DNA from: an uncultured Bacteroidaceae bacterium
Lineage (GTDB): Bacteria > Bacteroidota > Bacteroidia > Bacteroidales > Bacteroidaceae
Assembly: GCA_905236065.1 (NCBI GenBank)
Contig: CAJONZ010000071.1
Span: forward strand, 1-64,000
Direction of reading: 5' to 3'
Length of the DNA: 64,000 nucleotides
Shown: piece by piece, positions 35,326-44,611 of the stretch
How the letters are laid out: every line of letters starts with the position of its first letter
Position numbering within the stretch: the first letter of the stretch is position 1
Program-made: the position numbers and the translations under genes
The notes under the pieces: generated by a model
The model's input: the letters and a program-made list of their open reading frames with translations, nothing else
The model's database searches: none
What the model was told of the DNA's origin: nothing

Positions 35326-37134
35326 ATGCAAGACATACGAAACATTGCAATCATTGCACACGTTGACCACGGAAAGACCACGCTGGTTGACAAAATGCTG
35401 ATGGCGGGAAATCTGTTCCGCGAGAATCAGCAGACAGGGGATTTGATTCTGGATAACAATGAACTGGAACGCGAACGTGGCATCACGATTCTGTCGAAGA
35501 ACGTGAGCATCAACTATAAAGGTACGAAGATTAACGTCATTGACACTCCGGGACACAGCGACTTTGGCGGCGAAGTGGAGCGTGTGCTCAACATGGCCGA
35601 CGGATGCATCCTCCTGGTCGATGCCTTCGAGGGCCCGATGCCGCAGACACGTTTTGTGTTGCAGAAGGCGCTGGAGATTGGCCTGAAGCCCGTTGTCGTG
35701 GTGAACAAGGTGGATAAGCCGAACTGCCGTCCCGAGGAGGTCTATGAGATGGTGTTCGACCTGATGTTCTCGCTGGGTGCCACGGAAGACCAGCTGGACT
35801 TCCCCGTGGTGTATGGCTCGGCCAAGCAGGGCTGGATGGGTAAGGACTGGCAGTCGCCCACGCAGGACATCAGCTACCTGCTCGACGTGATTCTCGACAC
35901 GATTCCCGCCCCGGAACAATTGGAGGGTACGCCGCAGATGCTGATTACGTCGCTCGACTACTCCACCTACACGGGTCGCATTGCCGTGGGACGTGTACAC
36001 CGTGGCACGTTGCGGGCTGGGCAGAACATCACGATTGTCCATCGCAACGGCTCGTCGGAGAAAACGAAAATCAAGGAAATCCATACATTCGAGGGCATGG
36101 GACACAAGAGCGCCGAGGCCGTTTCGTCGGGCGACATCTGTGCCATCATCGGCTTGTCGAACTTTGAGATTGGCGATACCATCTGCGACTTTGAGGAGCC
36201 GGAGGCTTTGCCCACCATTAGCATTGACGAACCGACCATGTCGATGCTCTTCACCATCAACAATTCGCCCTTCTTCGGCAAGGAGGGTAAGTTTTGCACC
36301 AGCCGCCACATTGGCGACCGCCTGGCCAAGGAACTGGAGAAGAACCTCGCCTTGCGGGTGGAAATGAAGGAAGGAACGACCGACCAGTGGATTGTGTCGG
36401 GACGTGGTGTGCTCCACCTCTCCGTGCTCATTGAGACCATGCGCCGCGAAGGCTATGAATTGCAGGTGGGGCAGCCGCAGGTCATCTTCCGTGAGGTGAA
36501 CGGTGTACGTTGCGAACCGATTGAGGAACTGACCATCAATGTGCCGGAGGAGTTCAGCAGCAAGATGATTGACATGGTGACACGTCGCAAGGGTGACCTG
36601 CTCAGTATGGAGACACAGGGCGAGCGGACGAACCTGGAGTTCGAGATACCTTCACGCGGCATCATCGGTCTGCGTACCAACGTGCTCACGGCCAGTCAGG
36701 GAGAGGCCATCATGGCACACCGATTCAAGAACTACCAGCCTTTCAAGGGCGAGATGACGCGCCGCACGAACGGCTCGATGATTGCCTTGGAGACGGGTAC
36801 GGCTTTTGCCTACGCCATCGACCACTTGCAAGACCGAGGAAAGTTCTTCATTTCTCCGCAAGACCAGGTCTATGCCGGACAGGTCGTCGGCGAACATGTG
36901 CATGAAAATGACCTCGTCATCAATGTGACGAAGGCCAAGCAGCTGACCAACGTTCGTGCTTCGGGTACAGACGAAAAGGCACACATCATTCCGCCCGTCC
37001 TGCTCTCTCTGGAGGAGGCACTGGAGTACATCAAGGCCGACGAATACGTAGAAGTGACACCAAAGTCCATGCGCATCCGCAAGATTATCCTCGACCACCT
37101 GGAGCGCAAGCGTGCCAACAAGACCGAGGAATAA
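35326..37134 (+). CDS. typA: Ribosome-binding translational GTPase TypA/BipA
   Basis: A 602-aa EF-G-like GTPase involved in ribosome assembly and stress adaptation. The G motifs are intact: [11 protein letters not shown] near residues 9-19, RGITILSK near 50, [12 protein letters not shown] near 73 and NKVDKPNC near 127. The C-terminal TypA-specific domain has YEFEIPSRG-like [12 protein letters not shown] near 442. The length is normal. A strong stem-loop follows, shared with the convergent rfbD gene. Confidence 0.96.
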   Translation: MQDIRNIAIIAHVDHGKTTLVDKMLMAGNLFRENQQTGDLILDNNELERERGITILSKNVSINYKGTKINVIDTPGHSDFGGEVERVLNMADGCILLVDAFEGPMPQTRFVLQKALEIGLKPVVVVNKVDKPNCRPEEVYEMVFDLMFSLGATEDQLDFPVVYGSAKQGWMGKDWQSPTQDISYLLDVILDTIPAPEQLEGTPQMLITSLDYSTYTGRIAVGRVHRGTLRAGQNITIVHRNGSSEKTKIKEIHTFEGMGHKSAEAVSSGDICAIIGLSNFEIGDTICDFEEPEALPTISIDEPTMSMLFTINNSPFFGKEGKFCTSRHIGDRLAKELEKNLALRVEMKEGTTDQWIVSGRGVLHLSVLIETMRREGYELQVGQPQVIFREVNGVRCEPIEELTINVPEEFSSKMIDMVTRRKGDLLSMETQGERTNLEFEIPSRGIIGLRTNVLTASQGEAIMAHRFKNYQPFKGEMTRRTNGSMIALETGTAFAYAIDHLQDRGKFFISPQDQVYAGQVVGEHVHENDLVINVTKAKQLTNVRASGTDEKAHIIPPVLLSLEEALEYIKADEYVEVTPKSMRIRKIILDHLERKRANKTEE

Positions 37135-37153
37135 GGCTCTTTGATTGAGATAA

Positions 37154-37203
37154 AACAAAGGGGAGGGTTGCCACCACAAGGACAATCCTCCCCTTCCTTT
37201 GTT
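37154..37203. terminator. Bidirectional terminator between typA and rfbD
   Basis: The arms AACAAAGGGGAGGGTTG and CAATCCTCCCCTTCCTTTGTT pair over about 16 bp with one extra base. They separate two convergent genes. Neither side has a long T-run. Confidence 0.7.
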
Positions 37204-37218
37204 ATGTGTTACACCTTA

Positions 37219-38103
37219 TTATGATTGTTGGGTCAGCTTTGCGATGCACTCGGCCAGACTCTCCTCCCAGTAAGGAACTTCAATGCCATAAGTCTGCTTG
37301 ATTTTTGTCTTGTCGAGTACGCTGTAGTGCGGACGTGCTGCCGGAGTGGGGTATTCGCTGGTGTGGAGCGGACGCACCTTGCAGGTGGTGATGCCGGCAA
37401 TGCGGTGGATGGCCTTGGTGAAGTCGTACCACGAAATCACACCCTCGTTGGAGAAGTGGTAGGTGCCGGGTACGATGCCCTTGTTGATGGCCGTCATAAT
37501 GGCTACGGCAAGGTCACGGGCATAGGTCGGTGTACCGATTTGGTCGAAGATGACCCCTAACTCGGTTTTTTCCTTGCCGAGACGAATCATGGTCTTTACG
37601 AAGTTGTTGCCGTAGATGGAGTAGAGCCATGCGGTGCGGATAATCATGCTGTTCGGGCAATGGGCCTTCACTGCTTCCTCTCCGGCCAGTTTGGTACGAC
37701 CATAGACGGAGTTGGGGCAGGTGGGTTCCTCCTCGGTGTAGGGAGTGTGGTTCGTGCCGTCGAAGACATAGTCCGTGCTCACTTGAACCATCGAGCCGCC
37801 ACGCTGTCCTACAGCCTGGGCCAAGTAGCCCGGAGCGGTGTTGTTCAGCAGGTTGCAGAAGTCGGCTGCCGACTCTGCCTTGTCAACGGCAGTGAAGGCG
37901 GCGCAGTTGACGATGCAGTCAATCTGGTTTGTCTGGACGAAGTCCTCTACGGCCTCTTGGTTTGTGATGTCAAGCACCGTGGCATCCACTCCTTCGGGAA
38001 TAACCACGTCGGTGAGAAAATAATGGTGTTGGGTGTTTTCTTTGGCAAGGAGTTGCATCTCGTTGCCCAGCTGCCCATTGCAGCCTGTGATGAGAATATT
38101 CAT
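37219..38103 (-). CDS. rfbD: dTDP-4-dehydrorhamnose reductase
   Basis: A 294-aa SDR-family enzyme, the last step of dTDP-L-rhamnose synthesis for surface polysaccharide. The NAD(P)-binding motif is ITGCNGQLGNEM near residues 5-16; STDYVFDG is near 108 and the catalytic YGRTK near 133. The C-terminal RPHYSVLDKTKI is family-typical. The other rfb genes are not in this window. It is followed upstream on the same strand by DUF4924 and LysE genes with gaps of only 12 nt each, which suggests one operon. Confidence 0.95.
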   Translation of the reverse strand: MNILITGCNGQLGNEMQLLAKENTQHHYFLTDVVIPEGVDATVLDITNQEAVEDFVQTNQIDCIVNCAAFTAVDKAESAADFCNLLNNTAPGYLAQAVGQRGGSMVQVSTDYVFDGTNHTPYTEEEPTCPNSVYGRTKLAGEEAVKAHCPNSMIIRTAWLYSIYGNNFVKTMIRLGKEKTELGVIFDQIGTPTYARDLAVAIMTAINKGIVPGTYHFSNEGVISWYDFTKAIHRIAGITTCKVRPLHTSEYPTPAARPHYSVLDKTKIKQTYGIEVPYWEESLAECIAKLTQQS

Positions 38104-38115
38104 AGTGTTGTTTGT

Positions 38116-38670
38116 TTATTCCAATTCCAATTCGTTGTTCTTGTCCTGCTTGTAATATTCGCTGAGCATGGCGAGAAGTTTTGACAGATTGTCGATGGCC
38201 GCAGCGGTTTCGGGGGCAATCGACTTCTTTTGTGCCCGCATCAGCATGACGAGGTAGAGGGCGTCGAAGCAGGTCTCAATCTCGCATTTTTCCGCCTCTC
38301 CTTTATTCTTTTTTGCTTGCCTCAATTCAACGATAAAAGGCAACGCCTTGTAGTATTGTGCCGAGTAGAAAGGGTATTTGGGCGATTTCAGCAGTTGCAG
38401 GTGGAGGTCGTTGAGCAGGAGGATGACGTTACGGTTGATTTGCAAATGGCCGCTTTCCTCCACGCCTTCCTCACGCATCATGTTGATGAGGCTTTCGTAC
38501 CAGCCAATCAGTTCGACGGATTTTTCCGGCTCAAGCTCGAAGCGTGGGATGTAGTGCTCGGCAATCTCGTCAATGTCCAGTTGATAAGCTCTTATCATGT
38601 CCTCAACCTGCCACATGTAAAGCAAGTATTCGGCGATGCTCGATTTTTTCAGTTGTTCAGAAATATACAT
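38116..38670 (-). CDS. DUF4924 family protein
   Basis: A 184-aa soluble, largely helical and acidic protein. It matches my recollection of DUF4924, a Bacteroidetes family of unknown function often next to LysE-like and rfbD genes. Segments are SIAEYLLYMWQVEDMIRAYQ near residues 10-30 and GHLQINRNVILLLNDLHLQL near 75-95. No catalytic motif is apparent. It sits between rfbD and the LysE exporter gene with 11-12-nt gaps, so it is co-transcribed. Confidence 0.75.
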   Translation of the reverse strand: MYISEQLKKSSIAEYLLYMWQVEDMIRAYQLDIDEIAEHYIPRFELEPEKSVELIGWYESLINMMREEGVEESGHLQINRNVILLLNDLHLQLLKSPKYPFYSAQYYKALPFIVELRQAKKNKGEAEKCEIETCFDALYLVMLMRAQKKSIAPETAAAIDNLSKLLAMLSEYYKQDKNNELELE

Positions 38671-38681
38671 GTCTGGGAATA

Positions 38682-39416
38682 TTACAATTTAAACGGTATG
38701 GCGTGTCCCGTGACGGTGTAGATAATCATCAGTCCGCTGACGACCATTACGATGATGCCGATGATGCGGTTAATCCACCACAGGATGCGTTGGTTGAATT
38801 TTGTGCGAACCTTGTCGATGAGCCACGTGAGGCTGAACCACCAGAAGAAGGCACCGGCAATGATGGCGAGGTAGCCCATGATTTGCGGCACGAGGTTGTC
38901 CACAAGGATGAACGTGAACTGTCCGAAGAGGGCCACGAACATGAAGATGATGAGAGGGTTGCTGACGGTGACGGCAAATCCCGACATGGCAAACGAGTAC
39001 AAGCTGTTGCTTTCTGCGGGCGTGGGGATGTCGTCGTTGATTTTCGTCTGTTTGGGAGCGGAACGGAAGGTATAGACACCGAAAGCGAAGAGCAGAATAC
39101 TGCCGACAATCTTGATGATGAGGGCGATGGCTGGGTTTTCGATGATGTCGATGACAAACGACATACCGTAACCCGTGACGATGGCATAGAGAAAATCACT
39201 GGCGGTGGCTCCGATGCCGGTGGCCAGACCCTCCATGCGTCCCTTGTTCAGTGTGCGTTGCACCGTGAGGATGCCCACAGGCCCCATGGGTGCCGAGACG
39301 ATGATACCGATGATGAAACCCTTGAGCACCTCATCGAACACACCTACCTGCCGCATCCATTCCTGAAACGTTCCGGCAAAGTCGAGACCGAAAAATTCAA
39401 TGCTGAGTAAATCCAT
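38682..39416 (-). CDS. LysE/RhtB-family exporter
   Basis: An inner-membrane exporter of 244 aa with about six transmembrane segments. The LysE hallmark is FIIGIIVSAPMGPVGILTVQ near residues 34-53, followed by GLATGIGATASDFLYA. The N-terminus is longer than in typical LysE proteins and begins with an amphipathic stretch (MDLLSIEFFGLDFAGTF). It likely exports amino acids or related small molecules; the substrate is unknown. It is first in a three-gene minus-strand operon with a TACATTTG box at 39512-39519. Confidence 0.82.
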   Translation of the reverse strand: MDLLSIEFFGLDFAGTFQEWMRQVGVFDEVLKGFIIGIIVSAPMGPVGILTVQRTLNKGRMEGLATGIGATASDFLYAIVTGYGMSFVIDIIENPAIALIIKIVGSILLFAFGVYTFRSAPKQTKINDDIPTPAESNSLYSFAMSGFAVTVSNPLIIFMFVALFGQFTFILVDNLVPQIMGYLAIIAGAFFWWFSLTWLIDKVRTKFNQRILWWINRIIGIIVMVVSGLMIIYTVTGHAIPFKL

Positions 39417-39511
39417 CCTTTATGGTTTTGCGGTTTTAGGGTTACGCGGTTCTACGCTTATGTAGCATCTTTCCACCATGCGGATTACGACCCTACAACC
39501 GAATTTTGCTG

Positions 39512-39570
39512 CAAATGTACGAATAAATCGTCAATGGTAAAGGGTAAATGGTAAATAATTTCTAACTTTG
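39512..39570. promoter_or_regulatory. Divergent promoters for the LysE operon and ROK kinase
   Basis: A minus-strand TACATTTG (39512-39519) and a plus-strand TAACTTTG (39563-39570) flank TGGTAAA repeats. The plus-strand box overlaps the track start at 39568, which therefore cannot be the start codon of the kinase. Confidence 0.65.
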
Positions 39571-39615
39571 CGCCGAAAACGTAACATGGTTAAATCATTA
39601 AATGGTAAATACGAA

Positions 39616-40584
39616 ATGAAGGAAAAATCAAAACCTTATGTGATTGGTGTTGACCTCGGCGGCACCAACACCGTTTTTGGCATCGTCGATGCATCCGGAA
39701 AGATTATCTGCGAGGCAGGCATCAAGACAGGGAAATATGCCTCTGCCCAGGATTTTGTTACTGCCGGCGTTGCATGTGTCCGTCCGTTGATAGAGAAAGT
39801 GGGTGGCATCCAAACCATTCAGGGCATGGGCATCGGTGCGCCCAATGCGAATTATTATAAGGGTACCATCGAGTTTGCCCCCAACTTGCCATGGGCCCAT
39901 AAGGGAGTCGTGCCACTGGCGCAGATGTTCCAAACAGAACTGGACATTCCAGTCAAAATGACGAACGACGCCAATGCCGCTACCATGGGCGAAATGAAGT
40001 ACGGTGCTGGTAAGAGCCTCAAGGACTTCATCGTCATCACCTTAGGTACGGGTGTCGGAGCTGGCATCGTCATCAACGGCCAGTTGGTTTATGGACACGA
40101 CGGCTTTGCCGGTGAACTGGGTCACGTGATTGTCGATCACGGCAAGGATGCCCGTCTCTGTGGTTGCGGTCGCAAAGGCTGTCTGGAGGCATATTGCTCA
40201 GCTACGGGTGTTGCCCGCACTGCCCGCGAAATGCTGACGACGACCGACACTCCGTCCCAGCTTCGTGAGAAGCCGCTCGACACTATTGAATCTTTGGACG
40301 TTGCCATCGCAGCCTCAAAAGGCGACCAGTTGGCATTGAACATTTTCAACTTCACGGGACGGATTCTTGGTCAGGCTTGCGCCGACTTCGCCGCCTTCTC
40401 CAGTCCCGAAGCCTTCATCTTCTTCGGTGGCCTCTGCCGCTCCGGCGAACTGATTATGAAGCCCATCAGGGAATCCTATGAACAGAGCGTCTTGAAAATA
40501 TTCAAAGGCAAGGCCAAGTTCCTGATTAGCCCCCTCATGGATACCAACGCCGCTGTCTTGGGTGCCTCCGCCTTGGCTTGGTGA
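39616..40584 (+). CDS. ROK-family glucokinase
   Basis: A 322-aa cytoplasmic sugar kinase, probably phosphorylating glucose. I choose the ATG at 39616 (MKEKSKPYVIGVDLGGTNTV); earlier in-frame ATGs lie in promoter or TGGTAAA-repeat sequence. The ATP site is GVDLGGTNTVFGI near residues 11-23. The ROK zinc cluster is CGCGRKGCLEAYCS near 182-195. The catalytic Asp is in MTNDANAATMGE near 113-124, and ELGHVIVDH follows near 171. A strong terminator follows. Specificity could extend to other hexoses or N-acetylhexosamines. Confidence 0.9.
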   Translation: MKEKSKPYVIGVDLGGTNTVFGIVDASGKIICEAGIKTGKYASAQDFVTAGVACVRPLIEKVGGIQTIQGMGIGAPNANYYKGTIEFAPNLPWAHKGVVPLAQMFQTELDIPVKMTNDANAATMGEMKYGAGKSLKDFIVITLGTGVGAGIVINGQLVYGHDGFAGELGHVIVDHGKDARLCGCGRKGCLEAYCSATGVARTAREMLTTTDTPSQLREKPLDTIESLDVAIAASKGDQLALNIFNFTGRILGQACADFAAFSSPEAFIFFGGLCRSGELIMKPIRESYEQSVLKIFKGKAKFLISPLMDTNAAVLGASALAW

Positions 40585-40642
40585 CCATCGCCGGCAACAG
40601 CAACCCAAAGCTTCGCCCGAACGAACAGGCTACCCCATAACC

Positions 40643-40687
40643 ACAGTTCGGCTTCTGCAACCAGTTTGCGGAAGCCGAACTGTTTTT
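40643..40687 (+). terminator. Rho-independent terminator of the ROK kinase
   Basis: The arms ACAGTTCGGCTTCTGCAA and TTGCGGAAGCCGAACTGT pair over 17-18 positions with one wobble, then TTTTT. Confidence 0.92.
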
Positions 40688-40869
40688 CTTATCTCTCTCT
40701 TCGTTTATTATCTTCTCTATTCCTTATTTTTTATGTTTTCGGACGTTAAACTTGTGACTAAGTCCCTTGAACTCATGTTCGCCGCCTGGAAACATAAAAA
40801 GCAGCGGTGCGTGAATACATTTTATATGATTGGGTTAGGCGCTTAGAGCGCACTAATAATTGCATTTTT

Positions 40870-40917
40870 ACCCGTTGGCGGAATCAAATACGCATTATTT
40901 TAATTCCGTCAACGGGT
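40870..40917 (+). other. Intergenic hairpin
   Basis: The arms ACCCGTTGGCGGAAT and ATTCCGTCAACGGGT form a 15-bp stem around an 18-nt loop. The single mismatch is a G-U wobble in plus-strand RNA. It is not followed by a T-run in that direction. Confidence 0.5.
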
Positions 40918-41080
40918 TATAAATAGTCATCATAAATCTATTTCGTCTCTTCATTATCTTGTGGTTTGCAAACTCGTCGCAAAAGTAGGCTCTAATTTTT
41001 CTTAGGGCTGTAACGATTATGTTTCGATTCTGCAACGTCTTTGTTTCTTGTCCGTATAGCCTGTGTTATTGTTTGTTGTT

Positions 41081-41088
41081 AATTTTGC
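41081..41088 (+). promoter_or_regulatory. Likely promoter of the lipoprotein/TBDR/DUF4249 operon
   Basis: TAATTTTG matches the -7 consensus; the -33 box is weak. The leader would be about 105 nt. Confidence 0.45.
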
Positions 41089-41198
41089 AAAACAAATACT
41101 TAACAATGCCATTTTGTAATAAATAGAATTACACTTACATTTTAGTTGAGCGGTTTTTAACTTTAAATATTCAATCTTTTAACTTCTATTTTAATCTT

Positions 41199-42506
41199 AT
41201 GAAAATTAAATCTTTGATGTATCTTGCGATGATTGGAGTGATGTTAGCAGCATGTTCTGATTCTGGTGAAGAGGCATCCTCTACAACATCTTCTAGTGGC
41301 GGGAATAATTTTGGCTCTGATAAAGAATTCTTAGAGCAGACAGGAACAGAGTTGGTCAACTCGTTCAACAGTAGTGACTTCAACAATTTTGAGGCAATCC
41401 GCCGTGTACTGGAGAATGGGGATTATTATGAAGGTAGTGATGTGGAAAGGCATCTTGATGAGGTGTATAACTTTAGACAGGCATTGAATGAATATGGTGA
41501 CACAAAGTATTATAAGCGTACTCTCGTACTTGCTAATTTCAATGGTAACTATTATCTTCAGAATGGAAAATGGCGTTATCAAGCTTCAAATGGCCTCAAA
41601 TGTACGTTTAACGATGCCAACGGCCAGCAAGTGGTTGCTACGGTGAACCATAGCGGCCCATATAAGACAGTGTATCTTTTTGACGAGAGTAGTAGGCATT
41701 ATGAATATTATCCATCTTATACTTACTGGCGAGAGGAAACCCAAATATTGGTTAGCATACCTCAGAGTGTAGTTGTCACAGTGACTCAGGGAGGAAGAAC
41801 TATTCTTGAATCAACAACTACTGTTGACTTAACTAATGTTGTTGAAGGGGCAAAATACGATCTCTCACGTAACAATCTAAATGTTACCTCAAAGACCGTT
41901 GTGAATGGAATTTATACCATTGATGTTTCACAGGCTAAATATACAGCCAACGGTGAGTCTAAAGTCCAGTTCAGTATCAGTAATGCAACTAAGACCCTAA
42001 TCACAGGTACGGCTAAAGGTAGCACTCAATTGACAAACGATGAGGTTACGGCTATTCGCAATGTTGATGCGAAACTTGACATTTTAGGGCGTGTTCAGTT
42101 GCTTGTTACATGCAATGACGGAAAAGCACTTGCAGACCGCATAGAGGAGATTCAAGATTTTCGATATGACGAGACGACCTATAAGCAAGCTCTCCAACGT
42201 GTGAACATTCTCTACTCTACTACGATGAGTTATAACAACAATGCCACCGTGATGGGAAAACTAACATTAGAACCCTTTGATGAGCAATATAGGAGCTACC
42301 AGTGGAATTATAATACTAATAGAGGAGAGTATGTAACCCGCTCAAGATGGGAGAGTAAGCCTGTCATTACATTTACTTCGGACAATTCTTCATATAGTTT
42401 GGAGGAATATTTTACGGAAACAAGATTTCAGACGGTGTATGAAAATTTCAAAAGCCTTGTAGAATCTGTGGCACGTAACTTCACAGATGAGCGGATTTAT
42501 TGGTAA
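41199..42506 (+). CDS. Lipoprotein of unknown family
   Basis: A 435-aa lipoprotein with a clear lipobox (MLAAC, Cys near residue 19) followed by a Ser/Gly-rich linker (SSTTSSSGGNNFGSD). The rest alternates helical and beta segments: HLDEVYNFRQALNEYGDTKY near residue 90 and repeated Thr/Val-rich strands near 180-250. I do not recognise a named domain. It is the first of three genes for outer-membrane proteins, and its end overlaps the receptor start by 20 nt. Codon use is visibly AT-richer than in the gene blocks on both sides, which suggests transfer. It may be the periplasmic or surface partner of the receptor. Confidence 0.7.
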   Translation: MKIKSLMYLAMIGVMLAACSDSGEEASSTTSSSGGNNFGSDKEFLEQTGTELVNSFNSSDFNNFEAIRRVLENGDYYEGSDVERHLDEVYNFRQALNEYGDTKYYKRTLVLANFNGNYYLQNGKWRYQASNGLKCTFNDANGQQVVATVNHSGPYKTVYLFDESSRHYEYYPSYTYWREETQILVSIPQSVVVTVTQGGRTILESTTTVDLTNVVEGAKYDLSRNNLNVTSKTVVNGIYTIDVSQAKYTANGESKVQFSISNATKTLITGTAKGSTQLTNDEVTAIRNVDAKLDILGRVQLLVTCNDGKALADRIEEIQDFRYDETTYKQALQRVNILYSTTMSYNNNATVMGKLTLEPFDEQYRSYQWNYNTNRGEYVTRSRWESKPVITFTSDNSSYSLEEYFTETRFQTVYENFKSLVESVARNFTDERIYW

Positions 42507-44556
42507 GGTCGTATTTCTGTTACTTTTGCTCATTGGACAGGCAAACGCATTGTTGTCTGCCAACCAGGGGCAATTTCAGATAGTAGAGGATTCAACGGAA
42601 TCGAAAGACATCAAGCTGATGTCACTCGATTCCGTTTTAATCATAGCCCAACATCATACTTCAGCACTGCGCACTACATCTGAAGGATACGTGTGGCGCT
42701 TGGACGTAATGCAGAACTTACCCAAAATATTGGGGAATGCAGACCCAATGCACTATGCCCAGATGTTGCCTGGTGTGCAAACCAACGGAGAATATACCAG
42801 TGGGTTGCATGTGCTGGGGTTTGACAACCAGCACAACAATTACACACTATTAGGTGTACCTATATATAACGTAAACCATTTACTTGGCTTCTTTTCATCG
42901 TTCAATGCAAGTCACTTTAATACTATGCATCTGAGCAAATCACCCACTACGGCTTCTTCAGGAAATAGGCTTGGTGCCACACTTGATATGCGGCCAGCAG
43001 ATCAAAATCAGGATACGGTGAGTGGAGTGTTGAGTGTAGGACTTATCTCTTCGCAGGGTACTTTGCGACTACCCATATGTCGGAATACGCAACTCACAGT
43101 GTCTGCTCGTGCCTCCTATCTGAATTGGTTGTACTCGCACTGGCTTAAAGCGGAAGATTTTCAGGTTAAGTATTCGTTCTATGACCTGAATTTTACACTT
43201 GCACATCAGTTAGACTCACAAAATCGTATTTTGTTAGATGCTTACATGGGTGGTGACCGAGGGGATGTAACAGATAATGGATACCAATGCGATATAAGTG
43301 ACTATTGGGGTAACAACTGTGCAGCAATACATTGGATGCATGATAATGTGGCAGGATGGCAGATGAAGCATTCACTTTATGTCACACATTACTACAATCA
43401 AATGTCTCTTGCTATGACCAGCATCCACCTCAGTCTTCCTTCGGGAATTACAGAGTATGGATACAAAGGACTGTTCGCTTTGAAAAGATGGACGATAGGT
43501 ACAGATTTATCTTTGCATTCCGTTAGGGATCAGCAGCCTGAATTGTCGGGTATTTATCATGTCATAAATGATGAGAAAGGACATACTTTTAGTGCAGAGT
43601 GTAGTTTTTATACAGATTATGAACAGCCTTTGAATAACAATATGAAAATGAATCTTGGTTTGCGTGCTACAACTTTTCAGTTTTCTCGGAGAAATTACTA
43701 TTCGTTGAATCCCAATATACAGTTTAATTACTCATGTAAAGGTTGGAATTTTACATTTGGTTATTCTGTTCGTAATCAGAATTTGACGCAAACAGGATTT
43801 TCTTCTATCGGCTTGCCAACGGAATTTTGGACTATAGCAGGTAAAGACGGTGTTATTCCACAACGGGGGCATGGATTTAATAGTGAACTGAAACTGGATT
43901 TATTTGACCGACGTTGGCAATTGGTGCTAGATGGTTATTATAAGTGGCTGGATGGGCAGTTAGAATATGATGGGAATTTTTATGATTTTATAGTGTCAGA
44001 ATATCGTTTGAGCGATCATCTGCTCCATGGACATGGCTGTAATTATGGTGTTAGCATTATGCTCGCTAAATGTACGGGAAAATTAACGGGTTGGTTTTCT
44101 TATTCATGGGGCCGTGCTTTGAGAACCTTTCAAGAAGAAGGATTCCAAGGCACTTATCCTGCCAACCATGAACGCATCCATGAGTTAAACCTATTGGCTA
44201 CATGGAGATTGAACGCCCACATAACGTTGGGAGCCACATTCGTCTTGGCTTCTGGCACCCCATTTACGGCACCCAAATATTTCTATCTTATTAACGGGAA
44301 GGTAGTTGCGCAGTATGCTCAACACAATGCAAATCGTTTACCTGCTTATAATCGTTTGGACTTGTCAGTCAATTTTCGGTTGAGTAAGTTACATTCAAAA
44401 ATTGAGCAAGGGCTGAATATATCTCTCTACAATGCCTTACGGCAGAATAACCCGTTGTATTACGGGATGAAGGTGTATCGTGCAGAGGTGGCATATAAAC
44501 AAACATCTTTTATCATTGACATGCTTCCCTCTGTCAGTTATTATTTGAATTTTTGA
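42487..44556 (+). CDS. TonB-dependent receptor-like outer-membrane protein
   Basis: A 689-aa outer-membrane protein with a signal peptide (VVFLLLLLIGQANALLSA). A plug-like region includes LPKILGNADPMHYAQMLPGV near residues 77-96 and GLHVLGFDNQHNNYTLLGVP near 105-124, which is the pattern of Bacteroidetes TonB-dependent receptors lacking the carboxypeptidase-like N-terminus. The barrel follows and ends VSYYLNF with terminal Phe. The start ATG lies inside the preceding gene (20-nt overlap), so translation is coupled. It is not SusC-type and has no SusD partner; the DUF4249 lipoprotein downstream is the usual partner of such receptors. Confidence 0.82.
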   Translation: MSGFIGKVVFLLLLLIGQANALLSANQGQFQIVEDSTESKDIKLMSLDSVLIIAQHHTSALRTTSEGYVWRLDVMQNLPKILGNADPMHYAQMLPGVQTNGEYTSGLHVLGFDNQHNNYTLLGVPIYNVNHLLGFFSSFNASHFNTMHLSKSPTTASSGNRLGATLDMRPADQNQDTVSGVLSVGLISSQGTLRLPICRNTQLTVSARASYLNWLYSHWLKAEDFQVKYSFYDLNFTLAHQLDSQNRILLDAYMGGDRGDVTDNGYQCDISDYWGNNCAAIHWMHDNVAGWQMKHSLYVTHYYNQMSLAMTSIHLSLPSGITEYGYKGLFALKRWTIGTDLSLHSVRDQQPELSGIYHVINDEKGHTFSAECSFYTDYEQPLNNNMKMNLGLRATTFQFSRRNYYSLNPNIQFNYSCKGWNFTFGYSVRNQNLTQTGFSSIGLPTEFWTIAGKDGVIPQRGHGFNSELKLDLFDRRWQLVLDGYYKWLDGQLEYDGNFYDFIVSEYRLSDHLLHGHGCNYGVSIMLAKCTGKLTGWFSYSWGRALRTFQEEGFQGTYPANHERIHELNLLATWRLNAHITLGATFVLASGTPFTAPKYFYLINGKVVAQYAQHNANRLPAYNRLDLSVNFRLSKLHSKIEQGLNISLYNALRQNNPLYYGMKVYRAEVAYKQTSFIIDMLPSVSYYLNF

Positions 44557-44611
44557 TAAAATGATACAAAGATACGATATGGACATGTTTTTTGTGGAAA
44601 TATGTGTGAAA

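Larger units (their letters stand above)
40688..41198. other. AT-rich intergenic region before the lipoprotein/TBDR operon
   Basis: No credible gene; the track ORF 40562-40846 mostly translates the terminator. It contains a hairpin at 40870-40917, a minus-facing TACTTTTG box at 40980-40987 with no gene behind it, and a plus-facing TAATTTTG box at 41081-41088. Base composition drops toward AT compared with the left flank. Confidence 0.65.

Noticed and set aside
35317-36417. 366-aa minus-strand ORF opposite typA
   Set aside because: Shadow of a highly conserved GTPase gene.
40562-40846. 94-aa ORF after the ROK gene
   Set aside because: It begins inside the ROK gene and translates its terminator; no family resemblance.
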